64,000 bases of DNA from Blastococcus aggregatus (GCF_900221005.1 NZ_OBQI01000002.1:802575-866574); one strand, 5' to 3'; counted from the first letter of the stretch, positions 16,031 through 25,281 are shown. Notes: generated by a model not told the origin, from the sequence alone. A program made the numbers and translations.

Positions 16031-16085
16031 TCGGGATCCGGGAGCCGACGATGCGTTCTCCTGTACGCGCGCGAAGGGATCAGCA

Positions 16086-17036
16086 GTGAGCCAGACGCGG
16101 AGTGCGCCAGGGACCCGTACCGCGAAGCCTGTGCTCCGCCGCGGTGACCGGATCTTCTCCGGAACCGCGCGGGCCGCAGGAATCCTGATCATGGTCATCC
16201 TCGCGGGGGTGGCCGCGTTCCTCGTGGTCGAGGCGATCCCGGCCCTGCGCGCACCGGCGGAGGACGTGCCCGGTGGCGAAGGGCTGACGGCCTACATCGG
16301 GCCCCTGCTGTTCGGCACCCTGCTCGCCGCGGTCATCGCGCTCGTCGTCGCCACGCCCCTCGCCGTGGCGATCGCCCTGTTCATCACCCAGTACGCGCCG
16401 CGCCGCATCGCCTCGGCCCTGGGCTACCTGGTGGACCTGCTGGCCGCCATCCCGAGCATCGTCTACGGGTTCTGGGGCATCTACTGGCTCGCGCCCCGAC
16501 TGGTCCCGCTGTTCCGCTGGCTCGAGGAGAACCTCGGCTTCGTACCGCTGTTCGCCGGCCCCACCTCCGCCACCGGCCGCACCATGTTCACCGCCGGCCT
16601 GGTGCTGGCGATCATGATCCTGCCGATCATCAGTGCCCTCACGCGCGAGGTCTTCCGCCAGGTGCCGACGCTGCACCGCGAGGCCGCACTGGCGCTGGGC
16701 GCGACGCGCTGGGAGATGATCCGGCTGGCGGTCCTCCCCTACGGGCGGTCCGGAATCGTGGGCGGCGCGATGCTCGGCCTGGGCCGGGCCCTGGGCGAGA
16801 CGCTCGCCATCGCCCTGGTGCTGTCGGTCTCCGGCGGCATCACGTTCAACCTGATCAGCAGCGGCAACCCGTCGACGATCGCGGCCAACATCGCCCTGCA
16901 GTTCCCCGAGTCCAGCGGCATCGCCGTCAACACCCTGATCGCCAGCGGTCTGGTCCTGTTCGTGATCACCTTCGCGGTGAACATGCTGGCCCGATACGTC
17001 GTCAACCGCCGGTCCGAGTTCTCCGGAGCGAACTGA
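16086..17036 (+). CDS. pstC: Phosphate ABC transporter permease PstC (copy 2)
   Basis: 316 residues, GTG start at 16086, six or more membrane helices and the EAA loop LHREAALALGATRWEMIRL. 55 bases after pstS2. Its stop codon shares one base with the pstA2 ATG (TGATG), giving translational coupling. Confidence 0.95.
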   Translation: MSQTRSAPGTRTAKPVLRRGDRIFSGTARAAGILIMVILAGVAAFLVVEAIPALRAPAEDVPGGEGLTAYIGPLLFGTLLAAVIALVVATPLAVAIALFITQYAPRRIASALGYLVDLLAAIPSIVYGFWGIYWLAPRLVPLFRWLEENLGFVPLFAGPTSATGRTMFTAGLVLAIMILPIISALTREVFRQVPTLHREAALALGATRWEMIRLAVLPYGRSGIVGGAMLGLGRALGETLAIALVLSVSGGITFNLISSGNPSTIAANIALQFPESSGIAVNTLIASGLVLFVITFAVNMLARYVVNRRSEFSGAN

Positions 17037-18124
17037 TGACGACCAGCCCGATGCGCGTGGACTCGCCGACCGGGTCGACGCCCTCCGGACGCGGCCCCGT
17101 GCGCCAGACGCGGCGCCTGCCCCGGTGGGCGGCGGCGGCCAGCTTCGCCGCAGCGATCGTGGTCGCGCTGCTGCTGGGTCAGCTGAGGGACACCCACATC
17201 GCGCTCCTCGCGCTGGGCGCGGTCGCCCTGGGCACGGTGCTCCTCTACAGCCTCTCGCGTGCGGTCGAGGGCCCCCGGCGGGCCACCGACCGACTGACCA
17301 CCTGTCTCGTCTACAGCGCCTTCGGGCTGGCCATGGTGCCGCTGGTCAGCCTGATCGTCGAGGTGGTCCGCCGGGGTGCGCCCCGCCTCGACGGCGAGTT
17401 CTTCAGCTGGTCGCTGCTCGGCGTCGTCGGTGAAGGGGGCGGGGCCTACCACGCGATCATGGGCACGCTGGTCATCACGGGCCTGACCACGCTGATCGCC
17501 GTCCCCATCGGCCTCATGACGGCGATCTACCTCGTCGAGTACGGCACCGGGCGCCTCAAGCGGACCATCACCTTCCTGGTCGACGTGATGACCGGCATCC
17601 CGTCGATCGTCGCCGGCCTGTTCGCCTACGCGCTGTTCGCGCTCTTCCTGGGCCCCGGCGTCCGGCTGGGCATCGCAGGGGCGGTGGCGCTCGCCGTGCT
17701 GATGATCCCCGTCGTCGTGCGCTCGGCGGAGGAGGTCCTCAAGCTCGTCCCCAACGAGCTGCGAGAGGCGGCCTACGCGCTGGGCGTGCCCAAGTGGCGC
17801 ACGATCGTCAAGGTGGTCATCCCCACGGCCATGGCGGGGCTGGCCACCGGGGTCACCCTGGCCATCGCCCGCGTCATCGGCGAGACCGCCCCGCTGCTGG
17901 TGACCGTGGGCATCGCCAACGCCACCAACTTCGACCCCTTCGACGGCAGGATGGCGACGCTGCCCGTGTACGCCTACTACCAGCTGACCCAGCCCGGAGT
18001 GCCGCCCGAGTTCGCCATCGACCGGGCCTGGACGGCGGCGCTCGTGCTCATCCTGATCGTGATGGGCCTGAACGTCATGGCGCGCCTGATCAGCCGCTTC
18101 TTCGCACCCACTACCGGTCGATGA
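17036..18124 (+). CDS. pstA: Phosphate ABC transporter permease PstA (copy 2)
   Basis: 362 residues, 64 more than copy 1: two additional hydrophobic segments (about 25-70) precede the standard permease core. EAA loop [19 protein letters not shown]. Coupled to pstC2 by the TGATG overlap. Partner of PstC in the inner-membrane phosphate channel. Confidence 0.95.
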   Translation: MTTSPMRVDSPTGSTPSGRGPVRQTRRLPRWAAAASFAAAIVVALLLGQLRDTHIALLALGAVALGTVLLYSLSRAVEGPRRATDRLTTCLVYSAFGLAMVPLVSLIVEVVRRGAPRLDGEFFSWSLLGVVGEGGGAYHAIMGTLVITGLTTLIAVPIGLMTAIYLVEYGTGRLKRTITFLVDVMTGIPSIVAGLFAYALFALFLGPGVRLGIAGAVALAVLMIPVVVRSAEEVLKLVPNELREAAYALGVPKWRTIVKVVIPTAMAGLATGVTLAIARVIGETAPLLVTVGIANATNFDPFDGRMATLPVYAYYQLTQPGVPPEFAIDRAWTAALVLILIVMGLNVMARLISRFFAPTTGR

Positions 18125-18141
18125 CCGGGCAGGAGGAACCC

Positions 18142-18921
18142 GTGGCCAAGCGCATCGACGTCTCTGACCTGAACATCTACTACGGCAGCTTCCTCGCCGT
18201 CCAGGACGTCACGGTCTCCATCGAGCCGCGCAGCGTCACCGCGCTGATCGGCCCCTCGGGATGCGGCAAATCGACCTTCCTGCGCTCGATCAACCGGATG
18301 CACGAGGTGCTCCCGGGCGCTCGGGTCGAGGGCAAGGTCATCATGGACGGCCAAGACCTGTACGGGCCGGGGGTGGATCCGGTCGACGTCCGGCGGCAGA
18401 TCGGCATGGTCTTCCAGCGCCCCAACCCGTTCCCGACGATGTCGATCTACGACAACGTCGCCGCCGGCCTGCGGTTGAACAACAAGAAGATCAGCAAGTC
18501 CGACCTCGACGGGCTCGTCGAGCGGTCGCTGCGCGGCGCGAACCTCTGGACCGAGGTCAAGGACCGGCTCGGTCGCCCCGCCTCCGGGCTGTCGGGCGGT
18601 CAGCAGCAGCGGCTCTGCATCGCCCGAGCCATCGCCGTCGAGCCCGACGTGCTGCTCATGGACGAGCCCGCCTCTGCTCTGGACCCGATCTCGACGCTGG
18701 CGATCGAGGACCTGATGACCGAGCTCAAGGAACGGTTCACGATCGTCATCGTCACGCACAACATGCAGCAGGCGGCGCGCGTGAGCGAGCAGACCGGCTT
18801 CTTCAACATCGCCGGCGCCGGCCAGCCGGGGCGGCTGATCGAGTTCAACCCGACCGAGAAGATCTTCAGCAATCCCGACCAGAAGGCCACCGAGGACTAC
18901 ATCTCCGGCCGCTTCGGCTGA
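18142..18921 (+). CDS. pstB: Phosphate ABC transporter ATP-binding protein PstB (copy 2)
   Basis: 259 residues, the common PstB length. Walker [10 protein letters not shown], signature LSGGQQQR, Walker B VLLMDEP and H-loop VTHNMQQA intact. GTG at 18142 is chosen because AGGAGG lies 5-10 bases upstream; ATG at 18121 overlaps the pstA stop and is a weaker alternative adding seven residues. The C-terminus [10 protein letters not shown] is identical to copy 1. Last gene of operon 2; neither operon includes phoU. Confidence 0.95.
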   Translation: MAKRIDVSDLNIYYGSFLAVQDVTVSIEPRSVTALIGPSGCGKSTFLRSINRMHEVLPGARVEGKVIMDGQDLYGPGVDPVDVRRQIGMVFQRPNPFPTMSIYDNVAAGLRLNNKKISKSDLDGLVERSLRGANLWTEVKDRLGRPASGLSGGQQQRLCIARAIAVEPDVLLMDEPASALDPISTLAIEDLMTELKERFTIVIVTHNMQQAARVSEQTGFFNIAGAGQPGRLIEFNPTEKIFSNPDQKATEDYISGRFG

Positions 18922-18935
18922 TCGGCATCAGCCGC

Positions 18936-19017
18936 GCGGAACGGTGTGCGCGCAAGCCCCCTGCTCCCGCGAATGACGGGGCCCCAGCGCACATCATCGG
19001 GGGCCGGACGGTTCCGC
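18936..19017. terminator. Nested inverted repeats, probable terminator
   Basis: Three nested arm pairs: GCGGAAC/GTTCCGC (18936, 19011), TGTGCGC/GCGCACA (18945, 18987) and GCCCC/GGGGC (18956, 18978). They fill the gap between the converging pstB2 and LCP-like genes. Confidence 0.55.
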
Positions 19018-19020
19018 CGG

Positions 19021-20949
19021 TCAGCCGCAGCTGACGGCAGCGGCCTGGGTCTCCGTCTCGGGCGCCGGCGCGTCGTCGGCAGGCTCGGGAACCGCGGCCG
19101 CGGGAGGCGGGACCGTCTGGACGGACGAGTAGCCGGGGCCGATGATCAGCTGGACGGTGTCGCCGATGGCGTCGCTGGCCTGCAGCACGGAGCCCGGGAC
19201 GGCGGCCGCGACGGTGCGCGCCTGGGCGACCATGCCCGGCCCGTGCCGGACGACGGACTGGCTGACGGTGCCGTCGGCGTTGCCGACCTCGCCGACGGCG
19301 AAGCCCTGCGCCTCCAGCGCGGCAGTGACGGTGGCGGCCAGCCCGCCGGTGCCGGTGCCGTTCAGGACGTCGAGCTCGACCTCGGCCGGCGGCAGGAGGG
19401 CGGTGCCGGGGTCGGCCGCCACGGCCGGCTCTCCGGCGGCCTCCTCGTCCGGCTGCGCGACGGGCTCCTCCTCCGTGACGAAGCCCTCGGGAACCCGGCT
19501 GCCGTCGATCACCGCGTCGAACAGCGTGCGGGTGCCGGCGCCGTCCAGCAGCACGAAGGCCTCCTCGGAGCCGACGGGCACGTGACCGACCTGGGCGACG
19601 GGCAGCCCGGTGCGCGCCACCGCGTCACCGGAGACGTCGCCGAGGGAGGTGGCCAGCGTGCGCAGGTCGCCGAGGGTGGTCTGCTCGTCCACGGTCAGCG
19701 CGTCGGCAGCACGGGTCAGGAAGCGGGTGAGGGTGACCGGGTCGAGGACGTTCTCCCGCGACATCGCCGCGCGCAGCGTCGAGGTCAGCAGCCGCTGGGC
19801 CCGCTCGGCGACCGCCGTGCCGGTGGCGTCCGTGCCCTCACCGGCGGGTCGCAGGTACCCCGTTGCCGCCTCGCCGGAGAGCTCCGAGGCGCCGGGCGGC
19901 GGGGGCACCGCGGCCGCGGCCGTCACGCGTGAGGGGACGATGCACACCGGTACGCCACCGAGCGCGTCCACCATCCCGGGCAGGCGCGCGAGGTCGACTC
20001 CGAGGTAGTGGTCGACCTGGACGCCGGAGAGCTGCTGGACCACTCGGACCATGCAGGAGGGCCCGCCGTCGAGGAGGGACCGGGCGAACGCCTCGGTCCG
20101 CGGGGTGCGCAGCTCGCCGTCCGCGGTCCGGCACGTCGGGGTGTCGACCAGGGCGGTGGCCGGGAAGCCGACCAGCACGGCGCGCTCGCCGTCATCCGAC
20201 ACCGAGGCCAGCAGCGTCGCCACCGACCCCGGGCCCTCCTCGCCCGGCACGCCCGTGCCGACGACGAGGTAGGTCTCCGACGCCTCCTGCAGCTGGGCGG
20301 CGAGGATCTCCGGCCCGTCGGTGGCCAGGGCGTCGACGCGGTCGATCTTCTGGTCGACGTAGAAGTACAGCCCCAGGTGGTAGAGCAGCACCACGCCGAC
20401 GACGGCGGCCAGCGCGAGCCCCGCGCGGACCAGCCGGCGCCGGCCCGGCGTCGTGGCCCGCGGGGCGGGGCGCCTCGGGCGGCGTGTGGCGCCGGCGGAT
20501 GTCGAGCGGGGGCGGGGCGGCAGCGTGCCGGGCAGGGGCGGGATCGGGCCGCTGCGCCGCGAGGGGCGGGCCTCGGGCTCCCACGCGGCCGGGGCGCCGG
20601 GCACGGGTGGACGGGCCGGTCGCGGAGCGGCGCCGGGCACCGGCGGCAGCCCGGCCTGCGACGTGGGCGGCGGGGTGGTGCTGCCGGGGGGCACCGGCGG
20701 CAGACCGTTGCGCACGCCCGGAGGGGGCGTCGCCGGGGCGGCGGGCGTACCGCCTTCCCGGCGGGCGGCGCGGCGTCCTCCGGAGGTGCTGCCCGGGCGG
20801 GAGAGCAGTTGCTCGACGGTCAGCGGGTCGGGGGTGTCACGCCGCCGCCGGGAGCCGTCAGGGACGCCGCGGCTGTGCGCGTCGTCGGCCCTCGGCTCGT
20901 CCCCCACCGGTGTCGACACCCTCTGTCCGTGGTTGCTCTGGCCCCGCAT
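19021..20949 (-). CDS. LCP (LytR-CpsA-Psr)-like envelope protein with LytR C-terminal domain
   Basis: 642 residues: a long Pro/Arg-rich cytoplasmic N-terminus (about 1-170), one membrane helix (about 172-195, ALAAVVGVVLLYHLGLYFYV), an LCP domain (about 225-400) and a C-terminal LytR_C domain (about 530-620, VELDVLNGTGTGGLA). LCP enzymes attach polymers such as arabinogalactan or teichoic acids to peptidoglycan. Here the usual Arg/Asp catalytic positions (RSDT, PRD) read GSVATLL and FPATALVD, so the domain may be inactive in transfer. Two cysteines in the LCP part (PTC, PSC) could form a disulfide. Transcribed convergently to pst operon 2. Confidence 0.85.
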   Translation of the reverse strand: MRGQSNHGQRVSTPVGDEPRADDAHSRGVPDGSRRRRDTPDPLTVEQLLSRPGSTSGGRRAARREGGTPAAPATPPPGVRNGLPPVPPGSTTPPPTSQAGLPPVPGAAPRPARPPVPGAPAAWEPEARPSRRSGPIPPLPGTLPPRPRSTSAGATRRPRRPAPRATTPGRRRLVRAGLALAAVVGVVLLYHLGLYFYVDQKIDRVDALATDGPEILAAQLQEASETYLVVGTGVPGEEGPGSVATLLASVSDDGERAVLVGFPATALVDTPTCRTADGELRTPRTEAFARSLLDGGPSCMVRVVQQLSGVQVDHYLGVDLARLPGMVDALGGVPVCIVPSRVTAAAAVPPPPGASELSGEAATGYLRPAGEGTDATGTAVAERAQRLLTSTLRAAMSRENVLDPVTLTRFLTRAADALTVDEQTTLGDLRTLATSLGDVSGDAVARTGLPVAQVGHVPVGSEEAFVLLDGAGTRTLFDAVIDGSRVPEGFVTEEEPVAQPDEEAAGEPAVAADPGTALLPPAEVELDVLNGTGTGGLAATVTAALEAQGFAVGEVGNADGTVSQSVVRHGPGMVAQARTVAAAVPGSVLQASDAIGDTVQLIIGPGYSSVQTVPPPAAAVPEPADDAPAPETETQAAAVSCG

Positions 20950-21080
20950 CCGGAGGCGGGAGCTTCCACGATACGGGGGACGGGCACCTCACCCGGCCGA
21001 CGCGCGCAATGCCGCGGCCCGCATCCGGCTCGCACCGATCGTGTGCGATCGAGGTGTGGCCCACCGAAGGGGTGCGTAGC

Positions 21081-22016
21081 GTGCGGACGGTGAGACTGCC
21101 GTCGCTGCCCGGTCCCTCGGACGTCGTCGCCGCGGTCACGGGCGCACGGGACGGGGTGGCGGACGCCCTCGCGCTGGTCCCGCGCGCGGCGGCCGTGCTG
21201 GGCCGCGTGGAGGGGTTGCTCGACCAGGTGTCGGCGCTGCTGGCCCGCGTGGACGGCGTCGTCGACCGCGCCGACGGGGTGATCGCCGGGGTGGAGCGGA
21301 CGAACGCGAAGGCGGACGTCGCCATCGAAGCCGTCGCGACCACCAACGACAAGGCGGACGCCGCCATCGAGGCCGTCGCCACCACCAACACCAAGGCCGA
21401 CGCCGCCATCGAGGCCGTCGCCACCACCAACACCAAGGCCGACGCCGCCATCGAAGCCGTCGGGCAGACCAACACCAAGGCCGACGCCGCCATCGAGGCC
21501 GTCGCCACCACCAACGACAAGGCCGACGCCGCCATCGAGGCCGTCGCCACCACCAACGACAAGGCCGACGCCGCCATCGAAGCCGTCGGGCAGACCAACA
21601 CCAAGGCCGACGAGGCGATCGCCGCCGTCGGCACCACGTCGGATCGTGCCGATGCCCTCGTGGGCCGGGCGGAGGGGATGGTCGTCCGGGTCGAGCCGAT
21701 CCTGGACGACTACACGCCGGCACTGACGGCCCTCGCACCCTCGGTGCGCCGGCTGGCGGCCAGCCTCGATCCGGCCGAGGTGCAGGCGATGGTCACGCTC
21801 ATCGACCGGCTGCCGCAGCTGATCACGCACCTGGACGAGGACATCCTGCCGGTGCTGGAGTCCCTCGGGGACGTCGGCACCGACGTGCACGCCCTCGTCG
21901 ACACCGTGCAGGACCTGCGCCAGGTCGTGAAGGGATTCCCGGGCTCACGCCTCTTCCGCCGCCGCGGCGCGGAGGAGATCGCCGAGGACGAGGCCCAGGA
22001 CGACGGGGATGCCTGA
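21081..22016 (+). CDS. 14-residue-repeat coiled-coil-like protein
   Basis: 311 residues from GTG 21081 (GAAGGGG upstream); the frame also extends further 5'. Residues about 75-185 are eight near-identical copies of a 14-residue unit, TNTKADAAIEAVAT with D/T/A at position 3 and GQ or AT at the end, plus a decayed ninth. Fourteen residues equal two heptads, so a long amphipathic helix or coiled coil is expected. No signal peptide or membrane segment. The C-terminal part (about 200-311) is acidic-helical and ends FRRRGAEEIAEDEAQDDGDA. No function recognised; structural or phasin-like roles are possible. Divergent from the LCP-like gene. Confidence 0.8.
   Translation: MRTVRLPSLPGPSDVVAAVTGARDGVADALALVPRAAAVLGRVEGLLDQVSALLARVDGVVDRADGVIAGVERTNAKADVAIEAVATTNDKADAAIEAVATTNTKADAAIEAVATTNTKADAAIEAVGQTNTKADAAIEAVATTNDKADAAIEAVATTNDKADAAIEAVGQTNTKADEAIAAVGTTSDRADALVGRAEGMVVRVEPILDDYTPALTALAPSVRRLAASLDPAEVQAMVTLIDRLPQLITHLDEDILPVLESLGDVGTDVHALVDTVQDLRQVVKGFPGSRLFRRRGAEEIAEDEAQDDGDA
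21301..21630 (+). repeat. 42-bp coding minisatellite (about 8 units)
   Basis: Tandem 42-bp units inside the gene at 21081-22016, nearly identical at DNA level in the central copies and diverging at the ends. Copies ending in VGQ recur after every third unit, which suggests block duplication. Confidence 0.9.
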
Positions 22017-22059
22017 GCTCACGGCGCTCTGACCAGGACCGTCGGCCGATCACCGCTGC

Positions 22060-22065
22060 TAGCGT
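22060..22065 (+). promoter_or_regulatory. -10 element of the arylsulfatase locus
   Basis: TAGCGT placed six bases before ATG 22072, the geometry of a leaderless transcript starting at that codon. Confidence 0.5.
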
Positions 22066-22071
22066 CCGCTC

Positions 22072-22113
22072 ATGTCTGCCCCCAGCAGGACTTTCCGCGG
22101 GACCGTCGGGTGA
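22072..22113 (+). CDS. 13-codon ORF resembling the lost arylsulfatase N-terminus
   Basis: ATG 22072 encodes MSAPSRTFRGTVG and then stops at TGA 22111-22113, which overlaps the GTG start of the arylsulfatase frame (GTGA). The FRGTVG segment matches the conserved N-terminal FxGxIGRT motif of this arylsulfatase family, and the downstream frame resumes with GRTVADSE. The simplest reading is an 11-bp net insertion that split the gene, now kept going by stop-start coupling. It may also be a sequencing error. Confidence 0.55.
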   Translation: MSAPSRTFRGTVG

Positions 22114-24356
22114 GGATCGGCAGGACGGTCGCGGACTCCGAGCCGCACTGGCCGGACCCGGTCCGTCCGCCGGGCGGGAAGACCAACGTGCTGGTCGTGC
22201 TCCTCGACGACGTGGGTTTCGGGGACTTCGGGTGCTTCGGCTCGGAGATCGCGACCCCGGTCATCGACCGGTTCGCCGCGGCCGGCGTGCGGTACACGGG
22301 CTTCCACACCACCGCGATGTGCTCGACCACGCGATCGGCGCTGCTGACCGGCCGGAACCACCACGACGTGGGGATGGGCTGCCTGGCGAACTTCGACTCG
22401 GGCTTCCCGGGCTACCGCGGCAAGATCGCCGCCGAGGCGCCCACCCTCGCCGAGCGGCTCCGCAGCCACGGCTACCGCAACTACATGGTCGGCAAGTGGC
22501 ACTGCACGCCGCTGACCGAGACCGGGCCGACGGGCCCGTTCGACGGCTGGCCGCTGGGGCGCGGGTTCGACCGCTTCTACGGCTTCCTCGACGCCGAGAC
22601 CGACCAGTACTCGCCGGAGCTCGTGCAGGACAACAGCCACGTCCGGGCGCCTGGCGACTACGAATCCGGTTACCACCTCACCGAGGACCTCGTCGACCAC
22701 GCCATCTCCTACGTGACCAGCCACGAGGCCGCGACGCCCCAGGTGCCGTGGCACATGCTGCTCGCGCCCGGCGCCTGCCATGCACCTCACCAGGCACCCC
22801 GGGAGCTGATCGACCACTACGCCGAGGTCTTCGCGAAGGGCTGGGACCGCACCCGCGACGATCGGCTGGCCGAGCAGATCCGGTTGGGCATCGTGCCGGC
22901 CGGCACCGAGCTGCCCGACCGCAATGACGGCGTCCGGCCGTGGGCCGAGCACACCGCCGACGAGCAGCGGCTCTTCGCCCGTCTGGCGGGGGCCTACGGG
23001 GCGATGCTGGCGCACTTCGACCAGCATCTCGGCCGGCTCGTCGACACCCTCGAGGCCACCGGGCAGCTGGCGGACACCGTCGTCCTGATCACCTCGGACA
23101 ACGGGGCCAGCCAGGAAGGTGGTCCGCTGGGGTTCGTCAACGCCATGGGCCCCTTCAACATGGTGGCCGAGACCCTCGAGCAGAAGCTCGCCCGCATCGA
23201 CGACATCGGGGGCCCGGACACGCACTCGAACTTCCCGCACGGCTGGGCGATGGCGGCCAACACGCCGCTGAAGCGGTACAAGCAGAACACCCACGGCGGC
23301 GGCGTCCGTGACGCCCTGATCGTCTCCGCACCCGACCGGCTGGTCGGCTCCGAGCACGCCGGAACCCTGCGCCACCAGTTCTGCCACGTCGTCGACCTCG
23401 CGCCGACCGTGCTGGACCTGCTCGGGATCGACGACGACGGCGGGATGACCGGTGTCAGCTTCGCCGGCACGCTCGCCGAACCCGACGCGCAGACCGGCAA
23501 GACCGTGCAGTACTTCGAGATGTTCGGTCACCGCGGCATCTGGCAGGACGGCTGGAAGGCCGTCGCGTACCACGCGCCCGGCTCACCGTTCGACGACGAC
23601 CGGTGGGAGCTCTACGACCTCGCGAGCGACATGAACGAGGTCCACGACCTGGCGGCCGACCAGCCCGAACGGCTCGCTGCGCTCCAGGCCCGCTGGTGGG
23701 AGGAGGCGGCCGCCAACAAGGTGCTGCCGCTGGACGACCGCTTCGGTGAGAGGTTCGCCGAGAACGCCGCCCGGCACACCGGGGCCCGCACCCGGTTCTC
23801 CTTCTGGTCGGGCATGGGGCACGTCCCCAGCGACGTCGCGCCGGACCTGCGCAGCCGCAGCTACCGGATCACCGCGCACATCAACCCGTCGGGATCGCGC
23901 GGGGCCGCCGACGGCGTGCTGATCGCGCACGGCGACGCGACGTCCGGCTACTCCCTGTTCGTCCGGGACGGCCACCTGGTGCACGACCTCAACATCGGCG
24001 GCACGCACCAGCTGGTCACCTCGGACCGCCCGATCCCACCGGGGGCCACCACCCTCGGCTTCGCCATGGAGCGGCGCGGCGAGGGCACCTTCCCGCACGG
24101 CACCGGAACGCTGCTCATCGACGGCGACCCTGCCGGGACGATGCAGACCGACCAGATCTTCTGGCTGATGATCTCGTTCTCGGGCCTGGACATCGGCCTG
24201 GACCGCGGGACGACGGTGGCCGACTACGACGGCACCGGCCGGCACATGGGGCCCTACGCGTACACCGGCCACCTCGTCCGCGTCACGGTGGATCTGATGA
24301 CCGACCAGCAGGTCGACCACGAGGGCGCCGGAGCCGCCGATCTCGGGCGCGAGTGA
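22110..24356 (+). CDS. Arylsulfatase (type I, formylglycine-dependent)
   Basis: 748 residues. The sulfatase core begins NVLVVLLDDVGFGDFGCFGSE with the metal-binding Asp pair. The formylglycine signature CSTTRSALLTGRNHH places the modified cysteine at residue 71. Further family motifs are VGKWHC and TSDNGAS. It hydrolyses sulfate esters and so releases sulfate, linking to the cysDN genes further on. No signal peptide, so it is probably cytoplasmic. GTG at 22110 is the first start in this frame, but the conserved N-terminal FRGTVG is encoded in another frame just upstream. A C-terminal beta domain occupies about 590-735. Confidence 0.92.
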   Translation: MRIGRTVADSEPHWPDPVRPPGGKTNVLVVLLDDVGFGDFGCFGSEIATPVIDRFAAAGVRYTGFHTTAMCSTTRSALLTGRNHHDVGMGCLANFDSGFPGYRGKIAAEAPTLAERLRSHGYRNYMVGKWHCTPLTETGPTGPFDGWPLGRGFDRFYGFLDAETDQYSPELVQDNSHVRAPGDYESGYHLTEDLVDHAISYVTSHEAATPQVPWHMLLAPGACHAPHQAPRELIDHYAEVFAKGWDRTRDDRLAEQIRLGIVPAGTELPDRNDGVRPWAEHTADEQRLFARLAGAYGAMLAHFDQHLGRLVDTLEATGQLADTVVLITSDNGASQEGGPLGFVNAMGPFNMVAETLEQKLARIDDIGGPDTHSNFPHGWAMAANTPLKRYKQNTHGGGVRDALIVSAPDRLVGSEHAGTLRHQFCHVVDLAPTVLDLLGIDDDGGMTGVSFAGTLAEPDAQTGKTVQYFEMFGHRGIWQDGWKAVAYHAPGSPFDDDRWELYDLASDMNEVHDLAADQPERLAALQARWWEEAAANKVLPLDDRFGERFAENAARHTGARTRFSFWSGMGHVPSDVAPDLRSRSYRITAHINPSGSRGAADGVLIAHGDATSGYSLFVRDGHLVHDLNIGGTHQLVTSDRPIPPGATTLGFAMERRGEGTFPHGTGTLLIDGDPAGTMQTDQIFWLMISFSGLDIGLDRGTTVADYDGTGRHMGPYAYTGHLVRVTVDLMTDQQVDHEGAGAADLGRE

Positions 24357-24360
24357 TGGT

Positions 24361-24810
24361 TCAGGGCGCCCCGTGCTGGCCGGTCTCCGTGGGGTAGCCC
24401 AGCGCGCGGACGACGTCGCCGACCCGCTCGTAGGTCTCCCCCTCGGGCAGTCGGCCGAGTTCGGCCGCCACCGCCTCGGGTGCGCGGTGGTCCCGCGCCG
24501 CCTCGACGAGCTCCGGCCCGGTGCTCGGGAAGTCCGCACGGTCCAGCCAGCGGGCCAGCTCGGCCCGAGCCGCGACGGCGTCGGCGTCCATGCCGACCGG
24601 CGTCCCGCCCACCAGCGTCCCGGTGGGGTCCGCGGTCAGGTCCGGTTCGCCCTCGGCGACCGGCTCGGCCTCGCGCCACTCCTCGGACCGGGTGGCGCGC
24701 TCGGCCTTGAGCATCCCCTGGATCTCGTGCTCCAGCTCCTCGTCGACCCGCGGGCTGTGCTTGGTGCTGCGTGCGCTCACGCCGGCGAAGGCGTCTCCGT
24801 CCTCGGTCAC
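24361..24810 (-). CDS. DUF2795-domain protein
   Basis: 149 residues, acidic and soluble. The C-terminal half shows the DUF2795 pattern: LARWLDRADFPSTGPELVEAA, then LPEGETYERVGDVVRALG. The N-terminal part (MTEDGDAFAGVSARSTKHSPRVDEELEHEI) is charged. Function unknown; the family is common in actinobacteria near stress genes. Converges with the arylsulfatase with four bases between; the DUF2945 gene downstream of its start is on the same strand. Confidence 0.75.
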   Translation of the reverse strand: MTEDGDAFAGVSARSTKHSPRVDEELEHEIQGMLKAERATRSEEWREAEPVAEGEPDLTADPTGTLVGGTPVGMDADAVAARAELARWLDRADFPSTGPELVEAARDHRAPEAVAAELGRLPEGETYERVGDVVRALGYPTETGQHGAP

Positions 24811-24849
24811 GTCGTCTCCTGTCGGTCGCCCCGGCGGCTGCCGGGTGGA

Positions 24850-25059
24850 TCAGTCCTTGTCGAGTGCTGCGGGCTTGTGCACCGCGATGCCACCGCTCTT
24901 CTCGCTCTTCACCTCGTACTGCGGGTCGTCCTCGCTGGCCCGCACGGTGCGGCCGGACGCCTCGGTGTCGGAGGTGATCTTCCGTTCGACGGTGCCCTCG
25001 GCGGTGCTCCCGTGGCTCTTCCAGGTGACGTGGTCACCCTTCTTCAGCTCATCGGCCAT
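24850..25059 (-). CDS. DUF2945 / hypervirulence-associated TUDOR-domain small protein
   Basis: 69 residues from ATG 25059, with GAGGAG about 7 bases upstream; a longer in-frame start at 25122 lacks a good site. The sequence LKKGDHVTWKSHGSTAEGTVERKI is the typical start of DUF2945 (HVA1) small beta-barrel proteins. Molecular role unknown. Same strand as the DUF2795 gene, 39 bases apart, so likely co-transcribed. Confidence 0.85.
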   Translation of the reverse strand: MADELKKGDHVTWKSHGSTAEGTVERKITSDTEASGRTVRASEDDPQYEVKSEKSGGIAVHKPAALDKD

Positions 25060-25281
25060 GCCCGGCTCCTCGCGCTCGTGGACGGTGTGGGGCTCCCCGT
25101 GCCCGCCGCGGGCGGGAGGCACACATCGCCGTGGCGGTCCGCTCGATCACCCGTTCGGGGAGCCACCCTCACCCGTGCGGGCGCTGGCAGGGGCGATTTG
25201 CTCACCTAGCGTGGTTTTCGCCGGCCCGGTCGACCCCATTCCCCCGGGGAAGGCCGGGTCGGCCCCGCTAGCCTGCGAGCC
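25060..25281. other. Divergent intergenic region
   Basis: 222 bases between the DUF2945 gene and the siderophore-interacting protein gene. It holds a TAGCGT (25207-25212) and a TAGCCT (25269-25274) that could serve as -10 boxes for the rightward gene. No convincing iron-box palindrome is visible. Confidence 0.5.

Noticed and set aside
21301..21630. Possible CRISPR array
   Set aside because: The repeats are contiguous without unique spacers, keep a reading frame and encode a 14-residue helical unit.
25130..25281. Iron-dependent (DmdR/IdeR) box upstream of the siderophore reductase
   Set aside because: No TTAGGTTAGSCTAACCTAA-like palindrome is present; only scattered short matches.
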